Of a DNA stretch of 64,000 nucleotides, positions 18,917 through 26,937 are shown piece after piece. The DNA comes from Parafrankia elaeagni. Its GTDB lineage: Bacteria; Actinomycetota; Actinomycetes; Frankiales; Frankiaceae. A program made the translations under genes and the position numbers. The stretch covers positions 1 to 64,000 of the forward strand of contig NZ_KB893772.1 of the NCBI RefSeq assembly GCF_000374165.1, written 5' to 3'. The notes beneath the pieces were generated by a model. It worked only from the letters and a program-made list of their open reading frames with translations. It ran no database searches and was not told the origin of the DNA. The number at the start of each line of letters is the position of its first letter. Position 1 is the first letter of the stretch.

Positions 18917-19966
18917 GTGAGCGTCGATCTGCGCAGTGACACCGTGACCCGTCCGACACCCGGCATGCGCCAGGCGATGGCGCGGGCCGAGGTGGGCGAC
19001 GACGTCTACCGGGAGGATCCCTCCGTGCGGGCGCTGGAGGAGCATGTCGCCGGGCTGCTGGGGCACCAGGCGGCGTTGTTCGTCCCGAGCGGGACGATGG
19101 GGAACTTCTGTGCGCTGCGGGCCAGCGCCCCGGCCGGCACCGAGATCGTCGCGGACGTCGACGCGCACATCGTGACCTACGAGCTGGGTGGGCTCGCCGC
19201 GCTCGGCGGCGTGCAGACCCGCACCCTGACCGGCCTCGCCGACACCCTCGACCTGGCGGAGGTGGCGGCGCAGCTGCGCGCGTTCCCGGGCGGGCAGACG
19301 TACAACATGATCCGCACGAGTGTGCTGGCGGTGGAGAACACCCAGGTCCGGGCCGGTGGCCGGGGGTGGGAGCTGGGGCGGCTGGAGCGGCTGCGCGCGA
19401 TCACCGACCAGGCCGGGGTGGTGCTGCACTGCGACGGGGCGCGGCTGTGGAACGCGGCGGTGGCGCTCGGGGTGCCACCGGGCCGGCTGGGGGAGATCTT
19501 CGGGACGCTGTCGGTGTGCCTGTCGAAGGGGCTGGGCGCGCCCGTCGGCTCGCTGGTCGTGGGGGACGCCGATCTGGTCGAGCGGGCCCGGGAGTGGCGC
19601 AAGCGGCTCGGTGGCGGGATGCGGCAGGCCGGGGTGCTCGCCGCGGCGGGCCTGTACGCGGTGCGCCATCACCTCGAGCGGCTGGCGGACGACCACCGGC
19701 GGGCCGGCGAGCTGGCGGTGCTGCTCGCGGACGCGGCCCCGGGCCGGGTCCACCCGGAGCTGACCGAGACCAACATGGTGCTGGTGGAGGTCCCCGACGC
19801 CCACGCGTTCGCGGGGCGGGCGGCGGCCGGCGGGGTGCTCGTCGGCACCGTCGGCCCGACGACCGCGCGGATCGTGACCCATCTCGACGTCGACGACGCC
19901 GCGGTCAGCCGGGCCGGGGACGTCCTCGCGCCGCTGCTGAGCGAGCTGCCGCCCCTGTCGAGGTAA
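18917..19966 (+). CDS. PLP-dependent low-specificity threonine aldolase (beta-eliminating lyase family)
   Basis: 349-residue fold-type I PLP enzyme cleaving L-threonine or allo-threonine to glycine and acetaldehyde. The N-terminus VDLRSDTVTRPTPGMRQAM is diagnostic; HCDGARLWNAAVALG holds the Asp that contacts the PLP ring, and SVCLSKGLGAPVGSLVVG holds the Schiff-base Lys. GTG 18917 is chosen because it gives the standard N-terminus and sits 7 nt after TAACGT; the longer frame from 18881 adds 12 residues without support. Single gene; the next gene is on the other strand. Confidence 0.92.
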   Translation: MSVDLRSDTVTRPTPGMRQAMARAEVGDDVYREDPSVRALEEHVAGLLGHQAALFVPSGTMGNFCALRASAPAGTEIVADVDAHIVTYELGGLAALGGVQTRTLTGLADTLDLAEVAAQLRAFPGGQTYNMIRTSVLAVENTQVRAGGRGWELGRLERLRAITDQAGVVLHCDGARLWNAAVALGVPPGRLGEIFGTLSVCLSKGLGAPVGSLVVGDADLVERAREWRKRLGGGMRQAGVLAAAGLYAVRHHLERLADDHRRAGELAVLLADAAPGRVHPELTETNMVLVEVPDAHAFAGRAAAGGVLVGTVGPTTARIVTHLDVDDAAVSRAGDVLAPLLSELPPLSR

Positions 19967-19984
19967 GGCAACCGGTCGGCCGGG

Positions 19985-20441
19985 TCAGGGGCCGTAGATC
20001 CGGGACGGGGTGACGAAGACGGCGGTGCGTCGTTGCTCGGCCATGACCCGGTCGTAGGCGTCCCAGTCGTCGTGGGTGCCACCAGCCGCGGTGAAGATCT
20101 CGCGGAGCAGCAGCCGGAGCCGGTCGGCGTCCACCGCGGGGTGCGGATCGTCCGGTCCGACGAGACTGGCGGTTCCCTCGACGGTGGCCCACCGGGACGG
20201 TCACGCTGATCTGGGGCCGCCGACGCAGGTGGGCGAGTTTCACCCGGCCGTAGGTCACGAACGCGACCAGCGGGCCCGGCGGGCCGGGTGGGACGGGCAG
20301 CAGCGGAGCGGGCAGGAAAGCGGTGTTGACCACCGACGCCTGGATGGTCCCGTCCGCCCGCAGAGTGGAGATGACGGCCAGGCCGCTGTCGGCCCGGGCC
20401 AGTTCGGCGGCCGCCTGGAACGCGGCATCGACGGTCGTCAC
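19985..20441 (-). pseudogene. frameshifted PPOX-class (pyridoxamine-oxidase-like) F420/FMN protein
   Basis: The N-terminal part from GTG 20441 (SGLAVISTLRADGTIQASVVNTA ... RRPQISVTV) is typical of the actinobacterial PPOX split-barrel family of about 145-150 residues. Near 20195 the frame breaks: the continuation RWATVEGTASLVGPDDPHPAVDA is in a different frame and runs to TGA 19985 with the normal C-terminus RTAVFVTPSRIYGP. About four or five residues present in relatives between the two parts are missing, so a small deletion rather than a single-base slip is likely. A sequencing error is the alternative. Immediately downstream of the amidotransferase gene. Confidence 0.75.
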
Positions 20442-20447
20442 ACGACC

Positions 20448-20453
20448 ACGTTA
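20448..20453 (-). promoter_or_regulatory. -10 hexamer overlapping the upstream stop codon
   Basis: TAACGT (minus strand) lies 6 nt before GTG 20441. Its first three bases are the TAA stop of the amidotransferase gene. Suggests a leaderless internal start. Confidence 0.4.
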
Positions 20454-21422
20454 CCGAGCGTCACGGGTCGGGCGGGTGTCGCTGGTGCCGGCAGCAGCCG
20501 GACCATCGGTCCCTGCGGCCTGGGACGTCGTGGCCTGGGACGTCGCGGCGTGGGAACCGGCGCTCTGGGAGGCGGCGGCTTCGGGGCGCAGATCCGCCAG
20601 GGTGAGCGGGTACGCGGGCGGGTCGGGCAGGGTGATCCGGGTGGTGGTGATCTGACCGGGCAGGACACGCACCAGCTCACCCGGGCGCAGCGCCCGCCAG
20701 TCGGGATGTTCGTCCATCGGTTCGCTGGCGACCACGACGGAGGCTGCGGCGGCGAGGTCCGTCGAGCGCAGCCGGGTGGTGCCCGCGGCGTCGACGTGGT
20801 CCAGCGGACGCCCGCCGTGGTGGCCGCCGGGCTGGCGGCGCAGCAGGTAGAGCGTGTTGGTGTCCGGGTAGCGCAGGGCCCACAGTTCGGTCGGGGTGGT
20901 CACCACCAGGTTGATGCTGTAGACGGGCAGGTTCGCGGCGACCCAGCGTGCCGCCGCGGTGATGCCGCGGCCCAGGTCACCGCCGGCGCGGGCGGTCTCG
21001 GCGGTGATCAGGGCGAAGAAGCGCTCGGAGTCGGTGTCGCCGGCGACGAGGTCGCGGGCTGGGCCGAGGTGGGCGTCGAGGCGGTCCAGGTCCTCGATGA
21101 CGCCGTTGTGGGCGAAGAGGCGTCCGTCCTGGCTGAACGGGTGGGTGTTGCGGACCGCCAGGGAGCCGGTGGAGGCGTGGCGGACGTGGGCGACGAACGT
21201 GGTCGAGTGGCGGTGCCGGGCCTCGGCGGCGAACTGCCGGTCCTCCCAGGCCGCGATCGGGGCGCGGAAGACGTCGGGGTGGCCGGCGGTGTCGAAGACG
21301 CCCAGGCCGGTGCCGTCGGGGTTGCGGTGGCTCTGCTGATCAAGGCTGTCGGGTGCGTCGAGCAGCCAGAAGGTCGCCCGCGCGCGGGTGGGGGCGCTGG
21401 TGAGCCCCAGGAGTCGACACAT
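20451..21422 (-). CDS. class II glutamine amidotransferase (YafJ-like)
   Basis: 323-residue Ntn-hydrolase glutaminase. ATG 21422 gives MCRLLG, placing the catalytic Cys at position 2 (position 1 after Met removal). Other family marks: SHRNPDGTGLGVF, TTFVAHVRHASTG, NTHPFSQDGRLFAHNG. The C-terminal 40 residues are a low-complexity Ser/Ala/Thr tail (SQSAGSHAATSQATTSQ). EgtC of ergothioneine synthesis has the same fold, but no other egt gene is nearby, so the acceptor reaction is unknown. It is upstream of, and abuts, the broken PPOX gene. Confidence 0.88.
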   Translation of the reverse strand: MCRLLGLTSAPTRARATFWLLDAPDSLDQQSHRNPDGTGLGVFDTAGHPDVFRAPIAAWEDRQFAAEARHRHSTTFVAHVRHASTGSLAVRNTHPFSQDGRLFAHNGVIEDLDRLDAHLGPARDLVAGDTDSERFFALITAETARAGGDLGRGITAAARWVAANLPVYSINLVVTTPTELWALRYPDTNTLYLLRRQPGGHHGGRPLDHVDAAGTTRLRSTDLAAAASVVVASEPMDEHPDWRALRPGELVRVLPGQITTTRITLPDPPAYPLTLADLRPEAAASQSAGSHAATSQATTSQAAGTDGPAAAGTSDTRPTRDAR

Positions 21423-21565
21423 TCGCCTAGCCCCCCGTTCGGTGCCTGTGCCTGTATCGCCCACCCGCCCCGGCCCGGGGACGGACGTCGGGCGGGCCGC
21501 AGTCGGCGTGCCCCTGGGTGTTCCCGCCGCCGGGCGCGGCCTACCCCCGGCCGGGCGGGGGGCCG

Positions 21566-21859
21566 TCAGGGACGGGGCGCGCGGCGGGTGGCGAGCTGGT
21601 CGGTGAGCGGTCGCAGCGCCGGCGGCAGCACCGATTCGGGGATGACGGCCGTGCGGCCGTGGCCCGCGCCGTCGAGGAGCCGGACGGTGAACTGGAACGT
21701 GTCCCGGGTGGTGGCCGGGGCGGGTGGTTGGTCCCACGGCAGCGCGTCGAGTGCTGTCTCGGCGGCCTGTGCCAGGGCCGGGTCGAGATCCGCTGTGTTC
21801 AGGACGGCCCGCCGGGTCATCCCGGCGAGCCCGCCGCTGCGTTCCAGTTCCACCCGCAT
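21566..21859 (-). CDS. emfourin family metalloprotease inhibitor
   Basis: 97-residue protein starting MRVELERSGGLAGMTRRA, with FQFTVRLLDG and VLPPALRPLTDQL; this pattern matches emfourin (M4in), the small cytoplasmic inhibitor of protealysin-like M4 metalloproteases. ATG 21859 is preferred to 21868 because GGCAGG is better spaced. Emfourin genes usually sit beside an M4 protease gene, but none is recognisable in this window, so the partner is unknown. No signal peptide. Confidence 0.78.
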   Translation of the reverse strand: MRVELERSGGLAGMTRRAVLNTADLDPALAQAAETALDALPWDQPPAPATTRDTFQFTVRLLDGAGHGRTAVIPESVLPPALRPLTDQLATRRAPRP

Positions 21860-22066
21860 GCCGTTCATCCTGCCCGCCGTCGGCGTCCGGTACCCGGCCC
21901 ACGGCATGGTCTGGTCGGAGGAGGGGGTGATACCGCCACGCGCCGGTGGTCGGTCTGGGAGCTTTTGCTAGCATCCTGCACTTCGGGGGGCGGACAGGCT
22001 CGGTGGTGGAAGCGGCGCGGCGGGCCGCGCCGCCGGATGGTGGGACGGCGACGGGGAGGCCGGGCA

Positions 22067-24520
22067 GTGCCGATCATCGATCGTGCGCGGGTGGCCGCGG
22101 CACTGCCGGGCTACCGCCTCGGCCGGGAGCTGGGCAGCGGCAGCGTCGGCCTGGTGCTCGCCGCGCAGCAGCTGCCCGCGACCTCCGTGGAGGCGGTCGG
22201 GCTGCCCGTGGGAACAGCACCGGGCGACGGCGGCGACCAGGCCGGCCGGAGCCTCGACGTGGCTGTCAAGATCCTCGATCTGGGCGCCGGCCCGGTGCCG
22301 GCGGTCGATCCGGCGGCGGAGGCGGGGGTGCTGACCGGCCTGGCGCATCCCCACCTGTGCCGGGTGCTCGACGTCGTCCCGGTGGACGGGCTGTGCGTCC
22401 TGGTGACGGATCTGTTGCCCGGCGGCACGCTGGCCCGCCAGAACCTGACCCCACCGGCCGCGGTGGCCGTGGCGGTGGCTGTCGCCGACGCGCTGATGCA
22501 CGCCCACGCCGCCGGGGTGCTGCACCTGGATGTGAAACCCGCCAACGTCCTGTTCACGGCGGACGGGCGCCCGGTGCTCACCGACGTGGGGGTCGCCGGG
22601 CTGCTGGCGGGCACCGCGCCGGTGGCCGGGCAGGTCGTCGGCACCGCCCAGTACCTGGCACCCGAGCAGGTCACGGGCGGTCGGCTGCTGCCCGCCACCG
22701 ACGTGTACGGCCTGGCCGCGGCCCTGTACGAGCTGCTGGCCGGAGCGCCGCTGTTCGGTGCCGGGCTGACCGCGCCGGAGCTGTTCCTCCATCACTGCGA
22801 GGTGGTGCCGCCGCCTCCGCCGGGGGTGCCGCCGACGGTCGCGGCGGTGCTGGCCCGGGCGTTGGCGAAGGAGCCGGGGGAACGGCACCGCGGCCCGGGT
22901 CCGTTCGCGATGGAGCTGGCCGACGCTGCCCAGGTGGACTACGGCCGCGACTGGCTCGCCCAGGCCGGTGTCCCGCTGCAGATCAGCGCGGGCCTGCGGG
23001 AGCAGGCGACCGCCGCGGCGCCGGCGGGTGCCGCCCCCCGGGTGGGGGCAGCCCCGGCCATCGCGGAGGCGGGCCAGAGCCAGGATGATGATCCGGCGGA
23101 GCGCACCACCCGGCTGGGGGATCCACCACTGCCGCCGGTCACCTCCCTGTTACCCGACCCCGTCCCGCCCGCCATCCCCGCACCGGGCCACACCGGGCCG
23201 GGCCACACCGGGCCGGGCGCGCCACTCCCACCGCCATCCCCATCCGCCGATCCGGGCCACCCGCCGTTGCTCTCCGACCCGGGCGGGCTACCTGAACCCC
23301 CCGGACGGGAGCAGTCGTCCGCGCGGACGCGGCGGGCGGCGATCCTGGCCGCGGCGGGAGTGGCGTTCGCCGGGGCCGTGGCCGCGCTGACGATTCCGCT
23401 GGCGGGCGGCGGCGACGCGGCTGCCCCGCCGCGGCCGCCCGCGGGGAACAGCGGTCCCGGGCCGGCCGCACCCGCCGGCCCGCCGCCTCCGCTGCCCGCG
23501 CCGCCGCCCTTCCCGGTGGTCGCGGTGGCCGGCACCGGCACCGCCGGGTTCGCCGGCGACGGCGGGCCGGCCGGCTCGGCGGCCCTCGACGGGCCCTTCG
23601 GCATGGTCGCCGACTGGGCCGGCAACATCTACGTCGCCGACTTCGGCAACAACCGGATCCGGCGGATCTCGGCGGACGGCACCATCATCACGGTCGCCGG
23701 GACCGGCGTGGAGGGTTTCGCCGGCGACGGCGGGCCGGCGACCCAGGCCCAGCTGAGCCATCCCTCGGCGTTGGCGCTCGACTCGGCCGGCAACATCCTC
23801 ATCGCCGACACCTTCAACCAGCGGATCCGCCGGGTGGATCCGGCCGGGATCATCACCACCGTCGCCGGCAACGGCGAGCACGCGTTCGGCGGCGACGGTG
23901 GCCGGGCCACCGACGCCGCGCTGTGGTACCCGGGCGGGGTCGCCGCCGGCCGCGACGGCACCGTGTTCATCGCCGACTCCGGGAACAACCGGATCCGCCG
24001 TGTCACCCCCGACGGGATCATCACCACCCTGGCCGGAACGGATGGTGAGGGTTCGGCGGGCGACGGCGGCCCGGCGTCCGAGGCGCTGCTGGCATTCCCG
24101 ATCAGCGTGGCGCTGGACCATTTCGGCCGGCTCTACATCGCCGACTCGGACAACAACCGGATCCGTCGGATCGGGCTGGACGGGGTGATCGAGACGGTGG
24201 CCGGCACCGGCCGGCCGGGCTACTCCGGCGACGGCGGGCCCGCCACCGAGGCCACCCTGCGCGCCCCGCGGGGGGTCGCGCTCGACGCCCAGGATGTCCT
24301 GTACATCACCGACCGCACCAACCGGCGGATCCGCCGGGTCGACGCCGACGGTGTGATCACCACGGTCGCGGGCACCGCCCGCCCGGGCAAGCGCGACGAC
24401 GTCGACCCGACGGCGATCAGCCCGGACGGTCCCGTCGCGCTCGACCCGACCGGAGACCTCTTCGTCACCGACCGCCGCCGCAACCTGGTGCTGCACGTGC
24501 ACCTGACCGGCCCCGGCTGA
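22067..24520 (+). CDS. receptor-type protein kinase with NHL propeller, atypical catalytic motifs
   Basis: 817-residue membrane protein. Kinase-like domain at residues 15-290 with Gly-loop LGSGSVGLV and Lys68 (VAVK), but the HRD motif is HLD (Asp155 kept, HLDVKPAN) and DFG is DVG (Asp173 kept). A Pro-rich linker leads to one transmembrane helix at about 424-447 (AAILAAAGVAFAGAVAALTI), then six NHL repeats (e.g. NIYVADFGNNRIRRIS) joined by VAGTG..GFAGDGGPA turns, a predicted six-bladed beta-propeller outside the membrane. It has a loop insertion (about residues 36-62) before the VAVK strand. GTG 22067 follows GGGGAGG. First of three tandem paralogues; it ends in a hairpin. Loss of the HRD Arg suggests activity independent of activation-loop phosphorylation, or a regulatory role. 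Confidence 0.88.
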   Translation: MPIIDRARVAAALPGYRLGRELGSGSVGLVLAAQQLPATSVEAVGLPVGTAPGDGGDQAGRSLDVAVKILDLGAGPVPAVDPAAEAGVLTGLAHPHLCRVLDVVPVDGLCVLVTDLLPGGTLARQNLTPPAAVAVAVAVADALMHAHAAGVLHLDVKPANVLFTADGRPVLTDVGVAGLLAGTAPVAGQVVGTAQYLAPEQVTGGRLLPATDVYGLAAALYELLAGAPLFGAGLTAPELFLHHCEVVPPPPPGVPPTVAAVLARALAKEPGERHRGPGPFAMELADAAQVDYGRDWLAQAGVPLQISAGLREQATAAAPAGAAPRVGAAPAIAEAGQSQDDDPAERTTRLGDPPLPPVTSLLPDPVPPAIPAPGHTGPGHTGPGAPLPPPSPSADPGHPPLLSDPGGLPEPPGREQSSARTRRAAILAAAGVAFAGAVAALTIPLAGGGDAAAPPRPPAGNSGPGPAAPAGPPPPLPAPPPFPVVAVAGTGTAGFAGDGGPAGSAALDGPFGMVADWAGNIYVADFGNNRIRRISADGTIITVAGTGVEGFAGDGGPATQAQLSHPSALALDSAGNILIADTFNQRIRRVDPAGIITTVAGNGEHAFGGDGGRATDAALWYPGGVAAGRDGTVFIADSGNNRIRRVTPDGIITTLAGTDGEGSAGDGGPASEALLAFPISVALDHFGRLYIADSDNNRIRRIGLDGVIETVAGTGRPGYSGDGGPATEATLRAPRGVALDAQDVLYITDRTNRRIRRVDADGVITTVAGTARPGKRDDVDPTAISPDGPVALDPTGDLFVTDRRRNLVLHVHLTGPG

Positions 24521-24531
24521 CCCGGCGCCGG

Positions 24532-24579
24532 GCCCACCGCACCGCCCGCACCGCCCGCCGTGCGGGCGGTGCGGTGGGC
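24532..24579 (+). terminator. hairpin after first NHL kinase
   Basis: Perfect 20-bp stem, arms 24532-24551 and 24560-24579, 8-nt loop, starting 12 bp after the stop codon. No T tract. It would separate the first NHL kinase from the following two. Confidence 0.6.
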
Positions 24580-24653
24580 GGCGGCACCGGACGGCGGGGA
24601 ACAGGCGGGCGCGGTGGGATCGCTCCGAGGACCAGGACCAGGACCAGACCAGG

Positions 24654-24678
24654 ACGAGACGAGACGAGACGAGACGAT
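24654..24678 (+). repeat. ACGAG pentanucleotide tandem repeat
   Basis: ACGAG x4 followed by ACGAT, preceded by an imperfect GGACCA repeat (about 24628-24653). It lies in the 5' leader of the second NHL kinase, 29 bp before its start codon. Confidence 0.7.
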
Positions 24679-24706
24679 CGAGGAGATCGAGGACGGGAGG
24701 TGAGCG

Positions 24707-26926
24707 GTGCCGGTTGTCGACCGCGGGCGCGTGGCCGCCGCCCTGCCGGGCTACGGGATCGGCGGCGAGCTGGGGTCGGGGGCCTTCGGGCTGGTTCTCG
24801 CGGGCTACCACCAGGAGCTCGACCGCCCCGTCGCCGTCAAGGTCCTCACCAGCCCGGACCCGGGCGCGGCGGTGGACTTCCGTACCGAGGCCCGGCTGCT
24901 CAGCCGGCTCGACCACCCGCACATCGTGCGGACCTACGACTGTGTCGTGCGCGGCGACCTGTGTCTGCTGGTGATGGAGCTGCTCTCCGGCGGCACCCTG
25001 GCGCACCGGGCGCTGCGCCCGGAGGCGGCCTGCGCGGTCGGCCTCGCGGTGGCCGACGCCCTCACGCACGCCCACGCGCACGGGGTGCTGCACCGTGACA
25101 TCAAACCGGCCAACATCCTGTTCACCCGGGACGGGCAGCCCAAGCTCACCGACTTCGGGATCTCCAAGGTCTTCGAGGGGTCGGCGTCCACCGCCAGCCG
25201 GGTGGTGGGCACCCCGCGCTACATGGCACCCGAGCAGATCACCGGCCAGCGGCTCGGCCCCGCGACCGACCTGTACGCGCTCGGGGTCGTGCTCTACGAG
25301 CTGTTCACCGGCACCCGGCTGGCTCCGCCCGAGCTGCCCCTGCCGGTGCTGCTGCGCCACCACACCGAGGTCGTCCCGCCACCTCCGCCGGGCGTGCCCG
25401 CTCCGCTGGGGGCGCTGCTGCTGCGCTGCCTGGCCAAGCGGCCCGAGGACCGGCCGGCCGGGGCCCGGATGTTCGCCCTCGAGCTGGCCAGGGCCGCCAC
25501 CAGTGTGTTCGGCCGGCACTGGCTCGACCGGGCCGGCCTCCCCGTCCACCTCGGGGCGGACGTCCGCCAGCTCACCACCCGGCGGCTGCCCCGGCTGCCC
25601 CGCCCCCAGGACCGGTCCGGGCCCACCGCGGCCGCCGGCACTCCGGCCGGCACCCCCGCCGGAGTGCCCGGCACAGCCGACACGGGCGGCCCGGGCAGGG
25701 GAGGTCTGGCAGGCGGGCGGGTGCCCGTGGCGGTGACGGCGGCGGCCGTCGCGCTGGCGCTGCTCGCCGGCGGCGGCACCGGCTGGGCGGTATGGGGCCG
25801 GCCCGATCCGGCCCCGCCGGCGCGGCCCGCACCGCCCCCCGCCTGGCAGCCGGCGCTGGCGCCGAACACGATCACGACCGTGTTCGGCGCCGGGTCGGAC
25901 GGCTTCTCCGGCGACGGCGGGCCGGCCGCGCAGGCCGAGTTCGACTCGGCCAGCGACCTGACCGTCGATGCCGCCCGCGGCGCGGTCTACGTCGCCGACA
26001 GCGACAACCACCGGGTCCGCCGCATCGACCGCGCGGGCCTGATCACCACCGTGGCCGGCAACGGGACGGCCGGCTGGTCCGGGGACGGCGGGCCGGCCAC
26101 CGGCGCCTCGCTGGACAGCCCGTCCAGCGTCGCGGTGGCCCCCGACGGCACGCTGTTCATCGCGGACAGGGCCAACCACCGCATCCGCCGGGTCGGCGTC
26201 GACGGGATCATCACCACCATCGCCGGCCGGGACGACTTCGGTTTCGCCGGGGAGGTCAGCGAGGACGGCCTCACCTACTCCGGGGACGGCGTCGCGGCGG
26301 TGGACGCGATGCTCAACTACCCGAACACGGTCCTGCTGGAGCCGGGCGGAAGCCTGCTCGTCGCCGACGGGGAGAACAACCGGATCCGCCGGATCGGCCT
26401 GGACGGGATCATCACCACCGTCGCCGGCACGGGCGCGTCCGGGGACGCCGGTGACGGCACCGGTGACGGCGGCCCGGCCGCCGCCGCCCGGTTCAGCTAC
26501 CCGTGTGCGCTGGCCCACGGCCCCGACGGCAGCCTGTACGTCGTGGACCAGGACAACTACCGGCTGCGTCGCATCGACCCGGCGGGTGTGATCAGTACCG
26601 TCGCCGGCACCGGGCAGGAGGGCTTCAGCGGCGACGGGGGACCGGCGGCCCGCGCCGCCATCAACACGGTCGGCGCCGATGTCGAGGTCGATGCCGCCGG
26701 TATCGTCTATCTCTCCGACCCGGGTAACCACCGGGTGCGGCGCATCACCCCCGACGGGACCATCACCACCCTCGCCGGAACGGGCGTGTCGAAGTACTCG
26801 GGCAACGGCGGGCCGGCCGCCGACGCCGAACTGGTCTACCCCGGCGGCCTGACCCTGGACCAGGCCGGCAACCTCTACATCACCGACGCGGTGGACGGCC
26901 GGGTCCGCGCCGTGCGGGTCCGGTAG
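24707..26926 (+). CDS. receptor-type Ser/Thr kinase with six-bladed NHL propeller
   Basis: 739-residue membrane kinase. Shared N-terminus VVDRGRVAAALPGY, then Gly-loop LGSGAFGLV, Lys45, HRDIKPAN with Asp131, TDFGISK, and PRYMAPEQ: all canonical catalytic motifs are present. One transmembrane helix at about 340-362. The extracytoplasmic part has six NHL units (VYVADSDNHRVRRID, LFIADRANHRIRRVG and so on) separated by SGDGGPA turns. GTG 24707 has GGGAGG 6 nt upstream. The next kinase gene begins 12 bp after its stop, so the two form an operon. Confidence 0.92.
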   Translation: MPVVDRGRVAAALPGYGIGGELGSGAFGLVLAGYHQELDRPVAVKVLTSPDPGAAVDFRTEARLLSRLDHPHIVRTYDCVVRGDLCLLVMELLSGGTLAHRALRPEAACAVGLAVADALTHAHAHGVLHRDIKPANILFTRDGQPKLTDFGISKVFEGSASTASRVVGTPRYMAPEQITGQRLGPATDLYALGVVLYELFTGTRLAPPELPLPVLLRHHTEVVPPPPPGVPAPLGALLLRCLAKRPEDRPAGARMFALELARAATSVFGRHWLDRAGLPVHLGADVRQLTTRRLPRLPRPQDRSGPTAAAGTPAGTPAGVPGTADTGGPGRGGLAGGRVPVAVTAAAVALALLAGGGTGWAVWGRPDPAPPARPAPPPAWQPALAPNTITTVFGAGSDGFSGDGGPAAQAEFDSASDLTVDAARGAVYVADSDNHRVRRIDRAGLITTVAGNGTAGWSGDGGPATGASLDSPSSVAVAPDGTLFIADRANHRIRRVGVDGIITTIAGRDDFGFAGEVSEDGLTYSGDGVAAVDAMLNYPNTVLLEPGGSLLVADGENNRIRRIGLDGIITTVAGTGASGDAGDGTGDGGPAAAARFSYPCALAHGPDGSLYVVDQDNYRLRRIDPAGVISTVAGTGQEGFSGDGGPAARAAINTVGADVEVDAAGIVYLSDPGNHRVRRITPDGTITTLAGTGVSKYSGNGGPAADAELVYPGGLTLDQAGNLYITDAVDGRVRAVRVR

Positions 26927-26937
26927 GGCGGCACGCC

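Noticed and set aside
23288-26731. 1147-codon open frame on the minus strand across the NHL kinases
   Set aside because: Shadow of the + strand kinase genes: composition (Gly/Asp/Val/Arg) follows the codon structure opposite them, with no domain, start site or promoter.
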